This document shows, piece after piece, positions 33,971-44,022 of a stretch of 64,000 nt of DNA. Positions within the stretch are counted from its first letter, which is position 1, and the number at the start of each line of letters is the position of its first letter. Location: contig NZ_JACRUI010000001.1 in assembly GCF_014305095.1 (NCBI RefSeq), positions 1,114,744 through 1,178,743 on the forward strand, written 5' to 3'. The position numbers and the translations under genes are program-made. This stretch comes from Flavobacterium kayseriense (lineage in GTDB: Bacteria > Bacteroidota > Bacteroidia > Flavobacteriales > Flavobacteriaceae). The notes beneath the pieces are model-generated. The model was not told the DNA's origin and searched no databases. It saw only the letters and a program-made list of their open reading frames with translations.

Positions 33971-35200
33971 ATGGAAACAAAAGAAATGACCACCACACGC
34001 CCCGCGTGGGCCTATACGCTGCCGGCAGCACTGCTGCTGATGGCTCCTTTCGACATCCTCGCTTCACTGGCGATGGATATTTATCTCCCTGTCGTTCCAG
34101 CGATGCCCGGCATCCTGAACACGACGCCCGCTATGATCCAACTCACGTTGAGCCTCTATATGGTGATGCTCGGCGTGGGCCAGGTGATTTTTGGTCCGCT
34201 CTCAGACAGAATCGGGCGACGGCCAATTCTACTTGCGGGCGCAACGGCTTTCGTCATTGCGTCTCTGGGAGCAGCTTGGTCTTCAACTGCACCGGCCTTT
34301 GTCGCTTTCCGTCTACTTCAAGCAGTGGGCGCGTCGGCCATGCTGGTGGCGACGTTCGCGACGGTTCGCGACGTTTATGCCAACCGTCCTGAGGGTGTCG
34401 TCATCTACGGCCTTTTCAGTTCGATGCTGGCGTTCGTGCCTGCGCTCGGCCCTATCGCCGGAGCATTGATCGGCGAGTTCTTGGGATGGCAGGCGATATT
34501 CATTACTTTGGCTATACTGGCGATGCTCGCACTCCTAAATGCGGGTTTCAGGTGGCACGAAACCCGCCCTCTGGATCAAGTCAAGACGCGCCGATCTGTC
34601 TTGCCGATCTTCGCGAGTCCGGCTTTTTGGGTTTACACTGTCGGCTTTAGCGCCGGTATGGGCACCTTCTTCGTCTTCTTCTCGACGGCTCCCCGTGTGC
34701 TCATAGGCCAAGCGGAATATTCCGAGATCGGATTCAGCTTTGCCTTCGCCACTGTCGGGCTTGTAATGATCGTGACAACCCGTTTCGCGAAGTCCTTTGT
34801 CGCCAGATGGGGCATCGCAGGATGCGTGGCGCGTGGGATGGCGTTGCTTGTTTGCGGAGCGGTCCTGTTGGGGATCGGCGAACTTTACGGCTCGCCGTCA
34901 TTCCTCACCTTCATCCTACCGATGTGGGTTGTCGCGGTCGGTATTGTCTTCACGGTGTCCGTTACCGCGAACGGCGCTTTGGCAGAGTTCGACGACATCG
35001 CGGGATCAGCGGTCGCGTTCTACTTCTGCGTTCAAAGCCTGATAGTCAGCATTGTCGGGACATTGGCGGTGGCACTTTTAAAAGGTGACACAGCGTGGCC
35101 CGTGATCTGTTACGCCACGGCGATGGCGGTACTGGTTTCGTTGGGGCTGGTGCTCCTTCGGCTCCGTGGGGCTGCCACCGAGAAGTCGCCAGTCGTCTAA
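33971..35200 (+). CDS. floR: Florfenicol/chloramphenicol exporter FloR with five extra N-terminal residues
   Basis: A 409-residue major facilitator drug:H+ antiporter of the Bcr/CflA type with 12-14 membrane helices, exporting florfenicol and chloramphenicol. From Met6 on (MTTTRPAWAYTLPAALLLM) it looks like canonical FloR of 404 residues to the C-terminus AATEKSPVV. Motifs FGPLSDRIGRRP and LASLAMDIYLPV are present. Five codons (Met-Glu-Thr-Lys-Glu) precede the normal start and come from other DNA. Base composition is GC-rich, unlike the surroundings. It is followed by lysR' and ISCR2, the usual floR context in Gammaproteobacteria. Confidence 0.97.
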   Translation: METKEMTTTRPAWAYTLPAALLLMAPFDILASLAMDIYLPVVPAMPGILNTTPAMIQLTLSLYMVMLGVGQVIFGPLSDRIGRRPILLAGATAFVIASLGAAWSSTAPAFVAFRLLQAVGASAMLVATFATVRDVYANRPEGVVIYGLFSSMLAFVPALGPIAGALIGEFLGWQAIFITLAILAMLALLNAGFRWHETRPLDQVKTRRSVLPIFASPAFWVYTVGFSAGMGTFFVFFSTAPRVLIGQAEYSEIGFSFAFATVGLVMIVTTRFAKSFVARWGIAGCVARGMALLVCGAVLLGIGELYGSPSFLTFILPMWVVAVGIVFTVSVTANGALAEFDDIAGSAVAFYFCVQSLIVSIVGTLAVALLKGDTAWPVICYATAMAVLVSLGLVLLRLRGAATEKSPVV

Positions 35201-35227
35201 CCGACGACTGGTAGCAGGCCCGCTCCG

Positions 35228-35533
35228 ATGCGGCGCACTAACCATCGAAACCTCGTGAATGTCGGTATCCTGTCTGGCAGGATACCGCTCATTTCCCTTG
35301 TTCAGTTCATCGCCGTCGCCGAGCATCTGAATTTTCGGCATGCGGCCAAGGCACTTGGTATCAGCCAGTCGAGCGTCAGCGCGCGTGTGAAAGCGCTGGA
35401 GGATAACCTTGGTGTCCTGCTATTTGAGCGCCATGCGCGGGGCGTTCGGCTAACAGACGCAGGCAGGCACTTCATGGAGCGTGTCACGGCGGGTGTCGAT
35501 CAACTCGATCACGCAGTGAAGACCGCGGAGTGA
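35228..35533 (+). CDS. Truncated LysR-family regulator (DNA-binding domain only)
   Basis: A 101-residue remnant of a LysR regulator. Only the winged HTH (LVQFIAVAEHLNFRHAAKALGISQSSVSARVKALEDNLGVLLFERHARGVRLTDAGRHF) is kept, without an effector domain. This short frame accompanies floR and ISCR2 in many plasmids, so the truncation predates arrival here. It is GC-rich like its neighbours. It is probably non-functional, although an isolated DNA-binding domain could in principle bind DNA. Confidence 0.85.
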   Translation: MRRTNHRNLVNVGILSGRIPLISLVQFIAVAEHLNFRHAAKALGISQSSVSARVKALEDNLGVLLFERHARGVRLTDAGRHFMERVTAGVDQLDHAVKTAE

Positions 35534-35644
35534 CGGGCACTGGCTGGCAATGTCTAGCAACGGCAGGCATTTCGGCTGAGGGTAAAAGAACTTTCCGCTA
35601 AGCGATAGACTGTATGTAAACACAGTATTGCAAGGACGCGGAAC

Positions 35645-37138
35645 ATGCCTCATGTGGCGGCCAGGACGGCCAGCCGGGATCGGGATACTGGTCGTTACCA
35701 GAGCCACCGACCCGAGCAAACCCTTCTCTATCAGATCGTTGACGAGTATTACCCGGCATTCGCTGCGCTTATGGCAGAGCAGGGAAAGGAATTGCCGGGC
35801 TATGTGCAACGGGAATTTGAAGAATTTCTCCAATGCGGGCGGCTGGAGCATGGCTTTCTACGGGTTCGCTGCGAGTCTTGCCACGCCGAGCACCTGGTCG
35901 CTTTCAGCTGTAAGCGTCGCGGTTTCTGCCCGAGCTGTGGGGCGCGGCGGATGGCCGAAAGTGCCGCCTTGCTGGTTGATGAAGTACTGCCTGAACAACC
36001 CATGCGTCAGTGGGTGTTGAGCTTCCCGTTTCAGCTGCGTTTCCTGTTTGCCAGCCGGCCCGAGATCATGGGGTGGGTGCTGGGCATCGTTTACCGCGTC
36101 ATTGCCACGCACCTGGTCAAGAAAGCGGGCCATACCCACCAAGTGGCCAAGACGGGCGCGGTCACCCTGATCCAGCGTTTTGGATCGGCGCTCAATCTGA
36201 ATGTTCACTTCCACATGCTGTTTCTCGACGGTGTGTATGTCGAGCAATCCCACGGCTCAGCGCGTTTCCGCTGGGTCAAGGCGCCGACCAGCCCAGAGCT
36301 CACCCAGCTGACGCACACCATCGCCCACCGGGTGGGTCGCTATCTGGAACGGCAAGGCCTGCTGGAACGGGATGTCGAAAACAGCTATCTGGCCTCGGAT
36401 GCGGTGGATGACGACCCGATGACACCCCTGCTGGGGCACTCGATCACTTACCGTATCGCTGTCGGTTCACAGGCGGGGCGAAAGGTGTTCACTTTGCAAA
36501 CTCTGCCGACCAGTGGTGATCCGTTCGGTGACGGGATTGGCAAGGTAGCCGGGTCCAGCCTGCACGCCGGCGTGGCGGCCAGGGCCGATGAACGCAAGAA
36601 GCTCGAACGGCTGTGCCGGTACATCAGCCGCCCGGCGGTATCCGAGAAGCGGCTGTCGTTAACACGAGGCGGCAACGTGCGCTACCAGCTCAAGACGCCG
36701 TACCGGGACGGCACCACGCACGTCATTTTCGAACCATTGGATTTCATTGCAAGGCTGGCCGCCCTGGTACCGAAGCCCAGAGTCAACCTAACCCGCTTCC
36801 ACGGGGTGTTCGCACCCAACAGTCGGCACCGGGCGTTGGTCACGCCGGCAAAACGGGGCAGGGGCAACAAGGTCAGGGTGGCTGATGAACCGGCAACACC
36901 AGCACAACGGCGAGCGTCGATGACATGGGCGCAACGGCTCAAGCGTGTTTTCAATATCGACATCGAGACCTGCAGCGGCTGCGGCGGCGCCATGAAAGTC
37001 ATCGCCTGCATTGAAGACCCTATAGTGATCAAGCAGATCCTTGATCACCTGAAGCACAAAGCCGAAACCAGCGGGACCAGGGCGTTACCCGAAAGCCGGG
37101 CGCCACCGGCTGAGCTGCTCCTGGGTCTGTTTGACTGA
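35645..37138 (+). CDS. ISCR2 rolling-circle transposase
   Basis: A 497-residue IS91-family (HUH/Y1) transposase. The N-terminal zinc-binding region CESCHAEHLVAFSCKRRGFCPSCGARRM is at about residues 78-105. The HUH motif NVHFHMLFLDGVY is near 185-197 and the C-terminal zinc-finger IETCSGCGGAMKVIACIED is near 440-458. Length is full and no frameshift is seen, so it may be active. ISCR2 moves adjacent DNA such as floR by rolling-circle replication from oriIS. Codon use and GC are of gammaproteobacterial type. Confidence 0.96.
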   Translation: MPHVAARTASRDRDTGRYQSHRPEQTLLYQIVDEYYPAFAALMAEQGKELPGYVQREFEEFLQCGRLEHGFLRVRCESCHAEHLVAFSCKRRGFCPSCGARRMAESAALLVDEVLPEQPMRQWVLSFPFQLRFLFASRPEIMGWVLGIVYRVIATHLVKKAGHTHQVAKTGAVTLIQRFGSALNLNVHFHMLFLDGVYVEQSHGSARFRWVKAPTSPELTQLTHTIAHRVGRYLERQGLLERDVENSYLASDAVDDDPMTPLLGHSITYRIAVGSQAGRKVFTLQTLPTSGDPFGDGIGKVAGSSLHAGVAARADERKKLERLCRYISRPAVSEKRLSLTRGGNVRYQLKTPYRDGTTHVIFEPLDFIARLAALVPKPRVNLTRFHGVFAPNSRHRALVTPAKRGRGNKVRVADEPATPAQRRASMTWAQRLKRVFNIDIETCSGCGGAMKVIACIEDPIVIKQILDHLKHKAETSGTRALPESRAPPAELLLGLFD

Positions 37139-37352
37139 CGAGCCTGAAGGCCAACGATACCAATCAAAATGCTGCGTTCACAGCGCCGCGGCAGGGATCC
37201 GCCGTGCTGGTTGTCGGAAAAGGAGCCGCTAGTGGGAAAGAGGAGGGTAAATTTTCAGCGTTGCTGGCTCCCCGTCAGCCGGATTGGGTTGCATCGCAGG
37301 GGTGTCGAAAGAGTCAACTGCGGTCCAAAGCTGTTGGACTTGGGTGAAAAGG

Positions 37353-37371
37353 GCGTTTATTCTTCCTATAC
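37353..37371 (+). repeat. Putative oriIS of ISCR2
   Basis: GCGTTTATTCTTCCTATAC matches the pattern of IS91-like origins (GCGTTT..., CTTCCTATAC). It sits exactly at the transition to the interrupted fabF reading frame. Confidence 0.7.
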
Positions 37372-38067
37372 GTGATAATAACAGGCGGTTCGGAAGCGCC
37401 TATTAACGAAAGTGCCGTTGGTGGTTTCAACGCGTCAAAAGCATTGTCAACCTTAAATGAAAATCCGCAAATGGCATCACGTCCTTTTGACATCAACAGA
37501 GACGGTTTTGTTATGGGCGAGGGAGCAGGTGCAATTATTTTGGAAAACTATGAACACGCTATAAAACGAAATGCTCCGATTATTGCCGAGATTGCTGGCG
37601 GTGGCATGGCTTCAGACGCATATCATTTAACTGGTACGCACCCAGAGGGAGAAGGGGCATATTTAGGTATGGTTTTAGCATTGGAAGACGCAAATATTTC
37701 CGCCAATGAAATAGATTATCTGAACACACACGCTACATCAACACCACAAGGCGATATGAGCGAATTAAAAGCAATAGCAAGACTTTTCGGCAGACAAGGC
37801 AAATTAAATATTAGTGCGACAAAATCAATGACAGGACATCTGTTAGGTGCTGCGGGGGCTATCGAAGCAATCGCTTGTATTAAAGCTGTTCAGAATAACA
37901 TTGTTCCGCCAACAATCAATTCGGTAGATATTGAACCTGAATATAGGGATATATTTAACTTGACGTTACACCAATCACAACAACGGCAAGTGAATTACGC
38001 AATGAGTAATACTTTTGGTTTTGGCGGACACATTGCCACAAGTATTTTTAAAAAATATGCTGAATAG
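37372..38067 (+). pseudogene. fabF: 3' fragment of beta-ketoacyl-ACP synthase II
   Basis: The C-terminal 231 residues of a FabF-type condensing enzyme. Catalytic histidines (NTHATSTPQGD and ATKSMTGHLLGAAGA) and the closing NTFGFGGHIATSIFKK are present. The N-terminal half with the active-site cysteine is missing; the frame begins directly at the ISCR2 right end with VIITGGSEAPIN. It is Bacteroidetes-like in composition. The frame opens with a GTG at the junction, but a half enzyme without the cysteine cannot condense acyl chains. It was presumably cut when ISCR2 arrived. A complete copy is expected elsewhere in its genome of origin. Confidence 0.88.
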
Positions 38068-38221
38068 AGAGTAGGTGCTAACTTCGGTTTGCTCGTGTTG
38101 GCGCTAAATCGAAAGTTCAAGTATCCCAACATGTTCCTTCGTATAGAAGTTAAAAGTTGGCAATTATCGTAGAACAACCTACAGACAACACCAATATGTA
38201 ACCGATAAATAATTACAAAAT

Positions 38222-39759
<1,538 letters not shown>

Positions 39760-40040
39760 AACAGAAAGTCAATCTGGGTTTATATTTTAGAATTTTAAAA
39801 AACGGTATATCAAGCATTTACATATAATTAAAATTGATATATTCGCTAATCTGAGCGTTATGTGCCACCTAAAAAACAACAACGAACAAAATTTCATATG
39901 AGTAAAGGGAAAAACATTTGATTCAAAACAACTACGCTAACATTATGACGTATAGAAAAAAGCCCCTAACACGAATGAATTTAGTAGCAGAAAACATGTA
40001 TACATCAGGGAAGTGTTTTATTTATTAAAGGACAAAAATT
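39760..40040. other. 281-bp gap after tet(X)
   Basis: AT-rich sequence without a reading frame or clear hairpin. It contains no match to a promoter I would defend. It probably holds the start signals for the 40041 gene. Confidence 0.4.
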
Positions 40041-40451
40041 ATGATAGCGAAATTACTTTGGGAAATAGGAGCTTCCTTACAGATGCTGATTGGCGTAGCT
40101 CACGTATTGGGAACATTGTACTCCCAACTTCTTCATCCAGAAGATAAAAATCTTATTGAAAAAATGAAAAGCACATTGCTCAACGTAGATAAGAAAGCAA
40201 CACAATGGAACGCTTGGATTTTCTTTAATCTTGCGTTTGGCCTTTGCTTGTTTATGGTCGGTCTTTTTTCTTGTGTTTTAGCTTATGAAGATTTAGAAAT
40301 CATAAAAGGATTTACGGTTTTGACTTTAGGTATAGTGGTTTGTTCTATGCTCATAACATTTTTTGCGCAGAGGCTGGCAATTAGAAAAGTTAGAACAGTA
40401 TTTGTAATAGTTACAGTTTTATATTTAGTCAGCATATTGCTAAATCAATGA
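40041..40451 (+). CDS. Small integral membrane protein of the resistance cargo
   Basis: A 136-residue protein with four hydrophobic segments (about 5-25, 53-80, 88-110, 118-134). A Lys-rich cytoplasmic loop (HPEDKNLIEKMKSTLLNVDKKATQWN) follows the first. No family is recognised. It precedes the EstT-like hydrolase by 72 bp on the same strand and is probably part of the same cassette. A transport or accessory role is possible but nothing in the sequence proves it. Confidence 0.72.
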   Translation: MIAKLLWEIGASLQMLIGVAHVLGTLYSQLLHPEDKNLIEKMKSTLLNVDKKATQWNAWIFFNLAFGLCLFMVGLFSCVLAYEDLEIIKGFTVLTLGIVVCSMLITFFAQRLAIRKVRTVFVIVTVLYLVSILLNQ

Positions 40452-40523
40452 AAAAACTGCCACAAAAAATGAGAAAAAAACCATTTGCAATATCTATTAT
40501 TTAATTGATAATAAACCATTTAT

Positions 40524-41402
40524 ATGAACAAACAAACAGAAACAGCAGCGAAAATAATTAACGCAAATAATATTCAGCTTTGCACGGAAAGTTTTGGTAG
40601 CATAAAAAATCCTACAATTTTATTAGTTGCAGGAGCCACTGTATCTATGCTGTTTTGGGACGAGGAGTTTTGCCAAAAATTGGCAGAAAAAGGATTTTTT
40701 GTTATTCGTTACGATAACAGAGACGTCGGAAAATCCACGAATTACGAACCGGGTTCAACCCCCTATGATATTGTTGATTTAGTCGATGATGCCATATCGA
40801 TTTTGGACGGCTATCATATAGATAAGGCTAATTTCGTAGGGATGTCATTAGGCGGACTAATAACGCAAATCGCTTCTGTCAAATATGCAAACAGGGTTGA
40901 TTCAATAACACTTATCTCATCAGGACCTTGGGGTGACTCAGACCCGACAATTCCTGAAATGGATACACGTATTCTAGATTTTCACGGAAAAGCTGAAACC
41001 GTAGATTGGACTGATGAAGACAGTGTAGCAACCTATTTAATTCAAGGTGCTGAATTGATGAGCGGCAGGAAACAATTTGACAAACAAAGAAGTGAAAAAC
41101 TGATTAGAGCCGAATTTAAAAGAGCTAATAACTATATAAGTATGTTCAATCATGCGGCACTGCAAGGTGGTGAAGAATACTGGAACAGATTGAGCGAAAT
41201 CAATCAACCAACCTTAATTGTACACGGAACGGACGATAAAATATGGCATTTTAAGAATTCAGCAGTTTTACTTGAAAAGATAAACGGCTCAAAACTAATA
41301 ACGCTTGATGGAACCGGACACGAACTACATTTCGAAGATTGGAATAAAATTATTGATGGAATAACGCAACATACAACAAATAACAAAAGAATGAACAAAT
41401 AG
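40524..41402 (+). CDS. Alpha/beta hydrolase resembling macrolide esterase EstT
   Basis: A 292-residue alpha/beta hydrolase without signal peptide. The nucleophile elbow is GMSLGG with Ser108, the acid is probably Asp238 (HGTDDKIW) and the histidine is His266 (GTGHELHF). RYDNRDVGKSTNYEPG is typical of the AB-hydrolase_1 branch that includes EstT, a serine esterase first described in Sphingobacterium that opens the ring of 16-membered macrolides such as tylosin. Size, catalytic layout and company (tet(X), floR, RteC) fit EstT. This is recognition from memory, not an alignment. It could be another esterase or haloperoxidase-like hydrolase. Confidence 0.72.
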   Translation: MNKQTETAAKIINANNIQLCTESFGSIKNPTILLVAGATVSMLFWDEEFCQKLAEKGFFVIRYDNRDVGKSTNYEPGSTPYDIVDLVDDAISILDGYHIDKANFVGMSLGGLITQIASVKYANRVDSITLISSGPWGDSDPTIPEMDTRILDFHGKAETVDWTDEDSVATYLIQGAELMSGRKQFDKQRSEKLIRAEFKRANNYISMFNHAALQGGEEYWNRLSEINQPTLIVHGTDDKIWHFKNSAVLLEKINGSKLITLDGTGHELHFEDWNKIIDGITQHTTNNKRMNK

Positions 41403-41544
41403 GGTATTATGTATTTCCAAATCAACGGTTTAGAGATTGAAGCTAATATCAATGTGTTCTTTGAATAACATCTTTTGGTGTTTTTTAATAATCATACTAC
41501 GCAATTTTCTTTTATAAAAGGAAATATTGTAAACTAAATACGAA

Positions 41545-42390
41545 ATGGTATCTTCATTAAATCATATCATCTCGGAGATACAGCGAAAAGAAAATGCTAT
41601 TTCGCTGTCTGCATCTAATGAAATTGATGAAGCATATCAAACGACGATATACCTGCAAGAATACTTATGGTCAATAAGAGAGGATATTACCCAGCAGGGC
41701 TTTAAAAACCATTGGGAGGAAATCAATTTCTTTCGCAACATTAAGCCATACATTCTCTCCAAACTCATTTACCACAATAAAATATTTCGCATACAGACAG
41801 CTTGTCCTGTTGATGGAGGAAAGATGTACGCAAGTTATTTTTCAGAACAATTAAGGGAATTAAAACAGGAATACAGGGAGCATATCTATAATTCCGATTT
41901 TTACAGATATTACCGTTCAGGAAGAACAGACCGTGATGAAACTTACTTTAGGTTGGGCAACATTAATTTCCACGATGGACTGAATAGCTTCGTCTTTGAA
42001 ATTGACCCTCTGTTTTCAACCTACTATGATTACAAAGTGGCTCGGATAATAGCAAATGAGCTACTCTATACCTACATACTCCAAAAAATCAATAATGATG
42101 AAATAGCAGGCTCTCTTTCTGCAAGGGATATTTCATCCGATGGTATTCTTTGGACGGACAGTAAAAATGCCTTGATAGAACTGATTTATGCTCTGTATGC
42201 GAACGGCTCTCTTTCATACGGTAAAGTAGGAATACGAAAAATCAGTTTGGTTTTAGAAAAACTGTTTCAGATTACCTTAGGGGATTTACATAATGCTTTC
42301 CATCGAATGAAATATCGTGCCAATTCACGAACCGCATTTTTAGACCAACTGAAATCTTCTTTGGAGGAATATATGGACAAGGATTTATAG
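41545..42390 (+). CDS. rteC: RteC family regulator
   Basis: A 281-residue protein of the RteC family. Family features are the QTTIYLQEYLWSIREDI start, the FFRNIKPYILSKLIYHNKIFRIQTACP segment, and the C-terminal helical part with LIYALYANGSLSYGKVGIRKISLVLEKLF and FHRMKYRANSRTAFLDQLKSSLEEYM. In CTnDOT, RteC switches on the excision genes in response to tetracycline through RteA and RteB. Here no rteA or rteB is present, and the gene lies at the right end next to attR. It may regulate the element's own recombinase or be left from an ICE. Confidence 0.9.
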   Translation: MVSSLNHIISEIQRKENAISLSASNEIDEAYQTTIYLQEYLWSIREDITQQGFKNHWEEINFFRNIKPYILSKLIYHNKIFRIQTACPVDGGKMYASYFSEQLRELKQEYREHIYNSDFYRYYRSGRTDRDETYFRLGNINFHDGLNSFVFEIDPLFSTYYDYKVARIIANELLYTYILQKINNDEIAGSLSARDISSDGILWTDSKNALIELIYALYANGSLSYGKVGIRKISLVLEKLFQITLGDLHNAFHRMKYRANSRTAFLDQLKSSLEEYMDKDL

Positions 42391-42447
42391 AGTTATCAAA
42401 ACAAACAAAAAGGGAAGCAAAGATAATGGATAACGATAACTGCGCAC

Positions 42448-42546
42448 GCATAATGGCTTCGCCACCCTTCGGGACTTACAGTGCTTCGTTATCTTATATC
42501 CGTTAGCATAAAGGCTTTCTTTTTTTTCTGTTTTTTTCTTTTGGAA
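42448..42546. repeat. Copy 2 of the duplicated non-coding module
   Basis: It holds exact copies of the 31-base and 34-base blocks found before mobA, in the same order and orientation, with a slightly shorter spacer. It lies just downstream of rteC. Confidence 0.9.
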
Positions 42547-42559
42547 TGAATTTTAGTTT

Positions 42560-42656
42560 TTAATATTCCATAGCAGTAACTTCCGCACTTAGGGAGGTTA
42601 GCCTTTCTAAATCCTCAAGAAAATGTTTCGAGATTTGTTCGGTTTCGGCTACTAAA
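42560..42656 (-). other. Detached C-terminal coding segment of the serine recombinase
   Basis: Read on the minus strand from the core GGCTACTAAA, the frame that matches the recombinase's last element-encoded codons (C-L-V-A) continues for 28 codons. They encode ETEQISKHFLEDLERL and then TSLSAEVTAMEY, and end at TAA (42560-42562). The sequence is helical and amphipathic. In a circular molecule it would be fused to the recombinase, giving 538 residues. Inferred from frame continuity across att. Confidence 0.65.
42647..42656. repeat. Right attachment core (attR), GGCTACTAAA
   Basis: Exact copy of 28884-28893. Host sequence (AACGCATC and the tRNA terminator) follows directly. Confidence 0.85.
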
Positions 42657-42664
42657 AACGCATC

Positions 42665-42694
42665 AAACCTCGATTGTAATTTCGAGGTTTTTTT
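42665..42694 (+). terminator. Displaced tRNA-Glu terminator
   Basis: AAACCTCGA and TCGAGGTTT form a 9-bp stem with an 8-base loop, then a U-run. It lies nine bases after the right core, the place expected for the terminator of tRNA-Glu before integration. Confidence 0.8.
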
Positions 42695-42789
42695 ATGTTC
42701 GGTTAGGAACGAATTTTGCAACTTGTATTTAGATTTAAGACCTAAACGCGAGGACTGAAAGGTTCTGTTTTATTTACTTCTAAAAATAG

Positions 42790-43980
42790 TCAGACTACAG
42801 CATCATCAATTTTTTTCTTATTTCTTAACGCTAGCAAACCAATCACAGGTCCTATTGCTAAACACAAATAGATAGTGTTAGAATTGGTGTATGTACTCAA
42901 AGTACTAATCAATTGAATACTAAAAATAGTAACAATAAATCCAAGACAATTTATAATAGTCAGCGCTGTACCTTTTATTTCAGCCGCCGCATTTTCAGCA
43001 ATCAAAGTAGACAAAAGCGGTGAGTCGGCCACGACCATAATACCCCAAAAGAGTAAAAAGGCAATAAATAAGTTTGATGATTCCAATTGGAAACCAAAGG
43101 GCGATAGTATGCAGCACATACAAGACAAAAATAATGCGGTAAAGGCAATTTTTCTTGTTCCATATTTATGAGAAAGATAGCCACTCAATACGCAGCCTAA
43201 TCCGCCAATACCAATGATTAAAAAAGATAGGATAGGGATGTTAAAACTGACCTGGGGATGTAAGGTAGTATAAGTTTGTAATAATAGCGGTGTAAACGCC
43301 CAGAAAGCATAAAGCTCCCACATGTGACCAAAATAACCAAAAGCAGCGGAACGCAATTCCTTAATTTTGAATAAGGTGGCAAACACTTTTGTGTCTACGC
43401 CCTGACTTTGTTTTCGATAGGGACCATCAGGAACTAAAATAAGCATGATGACGCCACCAAAAGTAGCTAGTGCAGAGGTGCATAAAAGTACGTATTTCCA
43501 GGGAAGCCAATCAGTGAAACTTTTTAGCAAATGTGGGAAAGCAGTCCCAATAACTAAGGCTCCCACTAAAAATCCTAAGGATTTTCCTAAGCCTTTATTA
43601 AAATAATCTGCTGCAATTTTCATTCCTACTGGATAGATTCCTGCGAGGAAAAATCCAGTTAAGAACCGAATCACGAGCATACTCGGCAAGGTATTCCCAT
43701 CCCATATAAGGGCTAAATTGCATGCAGCACCTAATAAGGCGCTCATAAGAAAAACTTTTGAAGGTGAGAATCGATCTGCAATTGCTAAAATCGCATACAG
43801 CAATGTTCCTAAGATAAAACCAAACTGTACTGATGAAGTTAAATTTCCAATTGCCGATTCCTCTAAACCAAAATTTTGCACTAGATCTGACATTACCGCA
43901 TTGCTAGCAAACCATAATGAAGTACAGCAAAATTGAGCCAAGACAATAATGGGTAGAATATGTTTTTTTACTTCAGACAT
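42790..43980 (-). CDS. MFS transporter
   Basis: A 396-residue major facilitator with 12 predicted helices. The N-terminus has CCTSLWFASNAVMSDLVQNFG, a motif typical of the CynX/nitrate-like branch found in flavobacteria. The helix 4-5 region is RFLTGFFLAGIYPVGMKIAADYF. The substrate is unknown. It is the first intact host gene right of the mobile element and is followed upstream by the monooxygenase gene (43-bp gap). A decayed relative is present at about 48.3-48.8 kb. Confidence 0.85.
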   Translation of the reverse strand: MSEVKKHILPIIVLAQFCCTSLWFASNAVMSDLVQNFGLEESAIGNLTSSVQFGFILGTLLYAILAIADRFSPSKVFLMSALLGAACNLALIWDGNTLPSMLVIRFLTGFFLAGIYPVGMKIAADYFNKGLGKSLGFLVGALVIGTAFPHLLKSFTDWLPWKYVLLCTSALATFGGVIMLILVPDGPYRKQSQGVDTKVFATLFKIKELRSAAFGYFGHMWELYAFWAFTPLLLQTYTTLHPQVSFNIPILSFLIIGIGGLGCVLSGYLSHKYGTRKIAFTALFLSCMCCILSPFGFQLESSNLFIAFLLFWGIMVVADSPLLSTLIAENAAAEIKGTALTIINCLGFIVTIFSIQLISTLSTYTNSNTIYLCLAIGPVIGLLALRNKKKIDDAVV

Positions 43981-44022
43981 TTACTTGAGAACTTATTTTT
44001 TTATTTGTGGTATGGCTAGCTT

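Larger units (their letters stand above)
35530..37371 (+). mobile_element. ISCR2 (IS91-like rolling-circle element)
   Basis: It comprises the full transposase gene, upstream sequence beginning near the lysR' stop, and a right end at about 37371 where GC-rich sequence stops abruptly and AT-rich fabF sequence begins. The terminal GCGTTTATTCTTCCTATAC resembles the oriIS of IS91-like elements. The left (terIS) end is approximate, placed by typical element size. floR lies on the terIS side, as expected for one-ended rolling-circle capture. Confidence 0.85.

Noticed and set aside
33964..37057. Many long open frames overlapping floR and the ISCR2 transposase on both strands
   Set aside because: GC-rich DNA leaves antisense and shifted frames open. 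FloR and the transposase explain the region fully.
39840..39900. Possible integron attC-like site after tet(X) (GCGTTATGTGCC)
   Set aside because: The core does not fit GTTRRRY, and no matching inverse core or integrase is present.
41409..41468. A 19-codon frame between the EstT-like gene and rteC
   Set aside because: Too short and without context to support; possibly the tail of a lost gene.
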